DNA of 19,187 bases, from contig CAKUJH010000048.1 of the NCBI GenBank assembly GCA_934661375.1, forward strand, positions 1-19,187, written 5' to 3'. The translations under genes were made by a program, and so were the position numbers. The notes beneath the pieces were generated by a model. It saw only the letters and a list, made by a program, of their open reading frames with translations, searched no databases and was not told the DNA's origin. The DNA is from an uncultured Victivallales bacterium. GTDB lineage: Bacteria > Verrucomicrobiota > Lentisphaeria > Victivallales > UBA1829. Below, one piece after another: positions 15,799 to 19,187 of this stretch. Every line of letters begins with the position of its first letter. Positions within the stretch are counted from its first letter, which is position 1.

Positions 15799-15834
15799 AC
15801 ATCTTCTTTTTTGTCTGATCGTTTGCTTTGACAA
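15781..15834. repeat. Inverted repeat/hairpin formed by tandem unit and third copy
   Basis: TTGTCAAGGTAAACG (15781-15795) and CGTTTGCTTTGACAA (15820-15834) are complementary at 13 of 15 positions; on the plus-strand RNA both mismatches would be G-U pairs, giving an unbroken 15-bp stem with a 24-base pyrimidine-rich loop. No T-run follows, so it is not an obvious terminator. Confidence 0.7.
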
Positions 15835-15958
15835 GACGGCACTGCCAAAAGTCCGCAGTTGGTAGAAACAATAGCTTTTCCATTCACTGTTCACGCTCAA
15901 AACATAATTGTGTTTTTATAAAAACTTTCGATTTCCGGACTTTTGGCAGTGGCGTCTT
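15833..15958. mobile_element. 126-bp structure with 23-bp inverted ends (MITE-like or IS remnant)
   Basis: The left arm 15833-15855 (AAGACGGCACTGCCAAAAGT then CCG) and right arm 15936-15958 are inverted copies matching at 22 of 23 positions around an 80-base centre with no coding capacity. Non-autonomous elements (MITEs) and internally deleted insertion sequences look like this. No target-site duplication is visible beside the ends, and no transposase is present, so identity is uncertain. The left arm overlaps the preceding hairpin by two bases. Confidence 0.5.
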
Positions 15959-15983
15959 TCTCTGTATTTGTTGCGGCTTTTCG

Positions 15984-16012
15984 TTGAAAAATACCGGGTT
16001 GTCATGTATATT
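15984..16012 (+). promoter_or_regulatory. Promoter of the translesion-polymerase cassette
   Basis: TTGAAA (15984-15989), a 17-base spacer and TATATT (16007-16012) lie about 54 bases before the HTH gene's ATG. Both boxes have five of six consensus bases. I looked for LexA-type palindromes (CTGT-N8-ACAG, GAAC-N4-GTTC) over this promoter and saw none, so SOS control is not supported by sequence. Confidence 0.6.
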
Positions 16013-16065
16013 AAGATGGGGTTTTGTATGATAAACAGCGACTTAAGATTACTCTGGAGTTCAAA

Positions 16066-16707
16066 ATGAGCCGGAAACAGGACAAGGTAGCCAAACGCAA
16101 GGCGAAACTGAAGGCGCGGAAATTCCACGCCGAGCAGCATCGTCTGCATCTGACCGGGCGCATCGCCGATGCACTTATGGATCTGTGCGCCGATGTTCTG
16201 CCGGAATATGTGGACGATTCCAAGGGGCCAGACCTTGTCGGGCGAAACATTCTGTGGCGTATGGGCATGGTCGCGTGGAACATCGCCGTCACCGGCCGCA
16301 AGGAAATCGACGATTCCTCGGTGGATGAGATGAGGGTCGATGCTGAATCCAAGAAGATAGTCCGGGATGAAATCAACGGCCTCGTTCGCAGAAAATACGA
16401 GAAATTCCCTGAACTCCGGACTGCGATCAAAGATGTGTCGGCGTTGCTCGTAGCCGGGCAAGCGCGTCTCAAAGTTTCCCTCGGAGACACATTCCCGGCG
16501 ATGCCGATCCCGGATTTCGACAAAAAGCCAGCACCGCTCACGCCGGAGCAAATCCTTACAAAGCGTAAGGCGTTGGGGCTCTCACAGGTCAAGTTCGCCG
16601 CCGCGCTCGGCGTTCCCGTGAAGAAGGTGGCCGCGTGGGAGCATGGAAAGGCAGTGCCGGATGAGGCGGAGATGAAGAAGATTAAGCACATAAACGCAGG
16701 GTTATAG
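16066..16707 (+). CDS. XRE-like helix-turn-helix protein with unrecognised N-terminal domain
   Basis: This 213-residue protein opens with a very basic stretch (MSRKQDKVAKRKAKLKARK), then an unrecognised alpha-helical domain of about 120 residues (DALMDLCADVLPEYVDD; NILWRMGMVAWNIAVTG). The C-terminal 55 residues form an XRE/MqsA-like DNA-binding motif: LTPEQILTKRKALGLSQVKF, AAALGVPVKKVAAWEHGKAV. A C-terminal HTH of this kind is typical of antitoxin-like or autoregulatory proteins, but no toxin gene is recognised beside it. ATG 16066 is preferred over an upstream TTG at 16024 because GGAG lies 6 bases before it and the basic N-terminus begins there. It is the first gene after the promoter at 15984, so it may regulate the cassette; that is inference. 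Confidence 0.7.
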   Translation: MSRKQDKVAKRKAKLKARKFHAEQHRLHLTGRIADALMDLCADVLPEYVDDSKGPDLVGRNILWRMGMVAWNIAVTGRKEIDDSSVDEMRVDAESKKIVRDEINGLVRRKYEKFPELRTAIKDVSALLVAGQARLKVSLGDTFPAMPIPDFDKKPAPLTPEQILTKRKALGLSQVKFAAALGVPVKKVAAWEHGKAVPDEAEMKKIKHINAGL

Positions 16708-16719
16708 GAGACAGAAGTT

Positions 16720-16947
16720 ATGCGACACGAATGTAAAATCACCGTTTTGGAAACAAAGGTTTTTCCCGAACTGCAAAAGGAATACCTCGCCGATCCCAAT
16801 GCCGGACCGTGTCCGTTTTTCAAGCCAGGAGATACGTTTCTGCTGAAGCGGACTCCCGAACAAGACGATTTCTATCACTTGCTGAACGGCAAATTCTGCG
16901 GCGAGGCATGGGATGCCATCAGCCGGTATGTCTACACCGCGCTGTAG
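16720..16947 (+). CDS. TIGR04076-like small conserved protein
   Basis: A 75-residue protein with the hallmarks of the TIGR04076 family: CKITVLETK near the N-terminus (Cys5), the CPFFKPGDTF block (Cys31), and the FCGEAWDAI ending (Cys60). Length fits the family. The function is unknown; the spaced cysteines suggest metal or redox involvement, which is inference. AGGAG lies 9 bases before the ATG and overlaps the previous gene's stop, and the next small ORF begins 12 bases after the stop, so it sits inside the cassette operon. I know of no role for this family in DNA repair. Confidence 0.75.
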   Translation: MRHECKITVLETKVFPELQKEYLADPNAGPCPFFKPGDTFLLKRTPEQDDFYHLLNGKFCGEAWDAISRYVYTAL

Positions 16948-16959
16948 GGAGGTTCGATC

Positions 16960-17130
16960 ATGCACAAATGGACCAACGATGACCGGATGATGATCGCCTG
17001 CTGCAACGACGGGACTCGGCCGGTTATTTTCAAGATCGAGCGCATCGACATTCCGGAAACGCCGGAGGAAAAGGAATGGCTGGCGCGCCAGAATTTCCGC
17101 AACACTTCCGACGATGCCTATACCGGCTGA
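16960..17130 (+). CDS. Small 56-residue hypothetical protein
   Basis: A short open frame with a strong GGGAGG site 7 bases before its ATG, lying between the TIGR04076-like gene and the polymerase gene in the same direction. The protein starts MHKWTNDDRMMIACCNDG and continues with VIFKIERIDIPETPEEKEWLARQ, a two-part beta then alpha pattern; it is acidic and has a Cys-Cys pair. No family is recognised. Its position just before the polymerase is where Firmicutes polymerase cassettes often carry a small partner, but no YolD-like sequence is visible here. The ribosome binding site and operon fit support a real gene. Confidence 0.6.
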   Translation: MHKWTNDDRMMIACCNDGTRPVIFKIERIDIPETPEEKEWLARQNFRNTSDDAYTG

Positions 17131-17157
17131 ACGGCATTTGATTGGCAGGATGCCGCA

Positions 17158-18660
17158 ATGTTCCGCACCTACATCGCCATTGACCTGAAATCCTTTTACG
17201 CCTCGGTGGAGTGCGCCGAGAGGCAGCTTGACGCGCTCACGACCAATCTTGTCGTGGCGGACCAGTCCCGGACGGACAAGACGATCTGCCTCGCGGTCTC
17301 TCCGGCGCTGAAAGCCTGCGGAATCCCCGGCAGGCCGCGCCTGTTCGAAGTCGTGCAGAAGGTGCGGCAGGTCAACGTCCAGCGGCAGAGAGTCGCGCCA
17401 CAGCGCCGTTTTACGGGCAAATCCGCCAACGCTCCGGAACTGGCTGCGAATCCCGCCCTTGAGCTGGACTACATCGTCGCTATGCCGCGCATGGCCCGTT
17501 ACATCGAGGTCAGTTCGCAGATCTACGGTGTTTACCTGAAATACGTCTCGCCGGACGACATCCACGTCTATTCCATCGACGAGGTGTTCATCGATGCGAC
17601 TTCCTACCTGAAACTCTACAAACTCTCCGCCCATGATTTCACGATGAAGCTGATCCGGGAGGTGCTCGCCAATACCGGAATCACCGCCACGGCGGGGATC
17701 GGCACGAATCTCTATCTTGCCAAGATCGCAATGGATATCGTGGCGAAGCACATTCCGGCCGACAAGGACGGCGTCCGGATCGCCGAATTGGACGAGCAGT
17801 CCTACCGGGAGAAACTCTGGTCGCACCGGCCGCTGACGGATTTCTGGCGCGTGGGGCATGGTTACGCCGCCCGGCTGGAAGCAATGGGTATGCACACGAT
17901 GGGCGATGTCGCCCGGATGTCCGTGAAGTGCGAGGATGTCCTTTACCGGGCATTCGGCATCAATGCGGAACTCCTGATCGACCATGCCTGGGGCTGGGAG
18001 CCGGTCACAATCGCGGAGATCAAAGCCTACAAGCCGGAGAGCAACAGCATGAGTTCCGGACAGGTGCTGCAGGACCCGTATGAATTCGAAAAGGGAAAGG
18101 TCGTCGCCCGTGAGATGACCGACCAGCTCGCGCTCGATCTCGTGGAAAAACATCTGGTGACCGACCAGCTGGTGCTGACGGTGGGATATGATACGAGCAA
18201 TTTCACCGACCCGATGCGGCGGATGAGATACAACGGCCCGGTCCACATCAACCACTATGGCAAGCCGGTCCCGAAAGAGGCACATGGTTCGGTTAACCTT
18301 GAGCGTTTCACCTCGTCCGGCAGGATCATCACGGAGGCGATGATGGGGCTGTTCGACCATTGCGTCGATCCGAACCTGCTGGTCCGGCGAATCACGGTCG
18401 TGGCGAACCATATCATCAGCGAGAACGACATCCCGGCCGACAAGGATCCCGACCAGCCGGACCTTTTCACCGATTACGAGGCGCTGGAGAAACAGAAAGC
18501 CGAGGAACAGGCGGAACTGGACAAGGAAAAGCGTCTGCAGCAGGCGATCATCGGCATCAAGAACCGGATGGGAAAGAACGCCATCCTGAAAGGCACGAAC
18601 TTCGTGGAAGGCGCGACCGGCAAGGAACGAAACGAACAGATCGGAGGACATCGGAAATGA
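17158..18660 (+). CDS. Y-family (UmuC/DinB-like) translesion DNA polymerase
   Basis: This is an error-prone DNA polymerase that copies past damaged bases. The catalytic palm motifs are intact: AIDLKSFYASVE (Asp9) and YSIDEVFID (Asp141, Glu142). GIGTNLYLAKIAMDI follows, then a helix-hairpin-helix region (DFWRVGHGYAARLEAMGM) and a little-finger domain. Near the C-terminus QPDLF (433-437) fits the sliding-clamp-binding consensus, and the tail GKNAILKGTNF...NEQIGGH is a signature of UmuC-like polymerases common in Clostridia and their mobile elements (from memory). At 500 residues it is of that longer type, with all active-site acids present, so it is likely functional. AGGA lies 7 bases before the ATG. 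It overlaps the acetyltransferase start by four bases. The resemblance to Firmicutes proteins suggests horizontal transfer but needs a tree. Confidence 0.93.
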   Translation: MFRTYIAIDLKSFYASVECAERQLDALTTNLVVADQSRTDKTICLAVSPALKACGIPGRPRLFEVVQKVRQVNVQRQRVAPQRRFTGKSANAPELAANPALELDYIVAMPRMARYIEVSSQIYGVYLKYVSPDDIHVYSIDEVFIDATSYLKLYKLSAHDFTMKLIREVLANTGITATAGIGTNLYLAKIAMDIVAKHIPADKDGVRIAELDEQSYREKLWSHRPLTDFWRVGHGYAARLEAMGMHTMGDVARMSVKCEDVLYRAFGINAELLIDHAWGWEPVTIAEIKAYKPESNSMSSGQVLQDPYEFEKGKVVAREMTDQLALDLVEKHLVTDQLVLTVGYDTSNFTDPMRRMRYNGPVHINHYGKPVPKEAHGSVNLERFTSSGRIITEAMMGLFDHCVDPNLLVRRITVVANHIISENDIPADKDPDQPDLFTDYEALEKQKAEEQAELDKEKRLQQAIIGIKNRMGKNAILKGTNFVEGATGKERNEQIGGHRK

Positions 18661-19166
18661 ACATAGAATTACGACCGCTGAAGGATTTTGAGGAAGACGA
18701 CTTTGTCCGGGAAAATCAGATCGCTTTTGACAAGGCGGCGGTTGAAGAATTCGGTCCGCTGAAGGAAAGCGTGATCCCTCGCGAGGATATCATCTCTTCC
18801 ATTCATGCGGAAAACGCCGAGGCGTTCCGGATCATCGTCGATGGCGAACCGGTCGGCGGCGTGGTCGTTGCCATCCACCCGGAGACTCAGGTCAATTCAC
18901 TGTATCTTCTGTTTGTCAGCCCTGATTGCCACAGCCACGGGATCGGACAGACCGTGTGGCGGATGATTGAAGCAAAATATCCGGAGACGAAGGTCTGGGA
19001 AACACATACCCCATACTTCGAGAAGCGCAACATCCATTTTTACGTGAACAAGTGTGGCTTTCATATTGTGGAATTTTACAATCCGCACCATCCCGAACCC
19101 CGCGAAGAGACCTGCGATACTCCGGGAGGAGAATACTTCTTCCGTTTTGAAAAGGTGATGAAGTGA
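18657..19166 (+). CDS. GNAT-family N-acetyltransferase
   Basis: A 169-residue acyl-CoA-dependent acetyltransferase of the GNAT superfamily. The core motif A strand-loop-helix is SLYLLFVSPDCHSHGIGQTV (acetyl-CoA binding loop with H-S-H-G-I-G in place of the usual Q/R-x-x-G-x-G/A), and motif B is YFEKRNIHFYVNKCGFHIVEF. The start ATG overlaps the polymerase stop as ATGA, with a CGGAGGA site upstream. The longer frame open from 18360 lies inside the polymerase gene and is not used. The acceptor is unknown. Translational coupling to a translesion polymerase is notable, since acetylation is not an expected part of lesion bypass; it may be a passenger gene of the cassette. Confidence 0.88.
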   Translation: MNIELRPLKDFEEDDFVRENQIAFDKAAVEEFGPLKESVIPREDIISSIHAENAEAFRIIVDGEPVGGVVVAIHPETQVNSLYLLFVSPDCHSHGIGQTVWRMIEAKYPETKVWETHTPYFEKRNIHFYVNKCGFHIVEFYNPHHPEPREETCDTPGGEYFFRFEKVMK

Positions 19167-19187
19167 CCGACTACGATGACATCATTC
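19163..19187 (+). CDS. Start of a further gene, possibly YolD-like (truncated by window end)
   Basis: A GTG at 19163 overlaps the acetyltransferase stop (GTGA) and reads MTDYDDII before the window ends. Small YolD-like proteins, frequent partners of UmuC-like polymerases in Firmicutes, often begin with a similar Y-D-D-I-I segment. Eight residues are too few for a firm call, and the start codon is not ATG; the coupling pattern and cassette context are the main support. Confidence 0.35.

Larger units (their letters stand above)
15562..16065. other. AT-rich repeat-laden intergenic region between divergent operons
   Basis: No gene is supported in these 504 bases. From left to right they hold the minus-strand pseudopilin promoter, a further AT-rich tract to about 15720, a tandem repeat (15760-15798), a hairpin that reuses the second repeat unit (15781-15834), a 126-bp inverted-repeat structure (15833-15958), and the promoter of the HTH gene. 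Short open frames on both strands (for example minus 15702-15887) span the repeats, lack ribosome binding sites and resemble no known family. The region separates the glycan loci from the polymerase cassette and is a plausible insertion boundary. Confidence 0.6.

Noticed and set aside
15760..15800. Tandem TTGACA boxes on the minus strand read as twin promoters
   Set aside because: No acceptable -10 box lies 15-19 bases downstream of either box; the sequence is better described as a repeat.
15760..15834. CRISPR-like short repeats
   Set aside because: Only two direct units with a one-base gap and no spacers of constant length; no cas genes.
15702..15887. Small minus-strand open frame of 61 codons in the intergenic region
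   Set aside because: It runs through the tandem repeats and hairpin, has no ribosome binding site and no recognisable family.
15960..16065. LexA/SOS operator before the polymerase cassette
   Set aside because: Neither CTGT-N8-ACAG nor GAAC-N4-GTTC is present around the promoter.
16702..18651. Open frame of 649 codons antisense to the polymerase gene
   Set aside because: The opposite strand encodes an unmistakable Y-family polymerase with intact motifs; the antisense product has the His/Arg/Val-rich composition of a shadow frame.

Overview
The window most resembles a member of the Lentisphaerota (Victivallis-like) or a close relative in the PVC group. This is inferred from gene content, not from a marker gene. 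Pseudopilin-like proteins (FTLIELL N-termini followed by a processing-associated C-terminal motif) sit beside secreted LamG/CBM9/glycoside-hydrolase-like proteins and GntR- or LacI-type sugar regulators, a combination much expanded in that phylum. No rRNA, tRNA, CRISPR array or intact transposase was seen.

Region A (about 200-9805, all + strand) is a six-gene glycan locus with overlapping or nearly abutting genes: a GntR regulator with a LacI-like sensor domain, a pseudopilin, a secreted LamG protein, a large secreted CBM9-like plus DUF6067/GH123-like hydrolase candidate, a secreted SGNH hydrolase, and a signal-less TIM-barrel protein. It ends at a clear intrinsic terminator (9763-9804). The likely logic is surface binding and cleavage of a decorated glycan, removal of ester groups, and a final intracellular step, under control of the first gene. 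The substrate cannot be read from the sequence.

Region B (about 9858-15640) holds a LacI-type regulator (+) facing tail-to-tail a two-gene minus-strand operon: a second pseudopilin followed by a 1282-residue secreted protein. That protein joins in one chain the LamG and CBM9/hydrolase modules that are two separate genes in region A. A good minus-strand promoter lies at 15612-15639.

The 504-base gap at 15562-16065 is AT-rich and repeat-laden: a tandem pair of 20-base units, a near-inverted third copy able to form a hairpin, and a 126-bp structure with 23-bp near-perfect inverted ends. It looks like the scar of a small mobile element.

Region C (15984-19187, + strand) is a translesion-polymerase cassette: an HTH protein with an unrecognised N-terminus, a TIGR04076-like small protein, a 56-residue ORF, a UmuC/DinB-type Y-family polymerase resembling those of Firmicutes, a GNAT acetyltransferase, and the first codons of a further gene whose start resembles YolD-like proteins. 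The cassette begins at its own promoter next to the repeats and has no evident link with regions A and B, so it may have been acquired horizontally.
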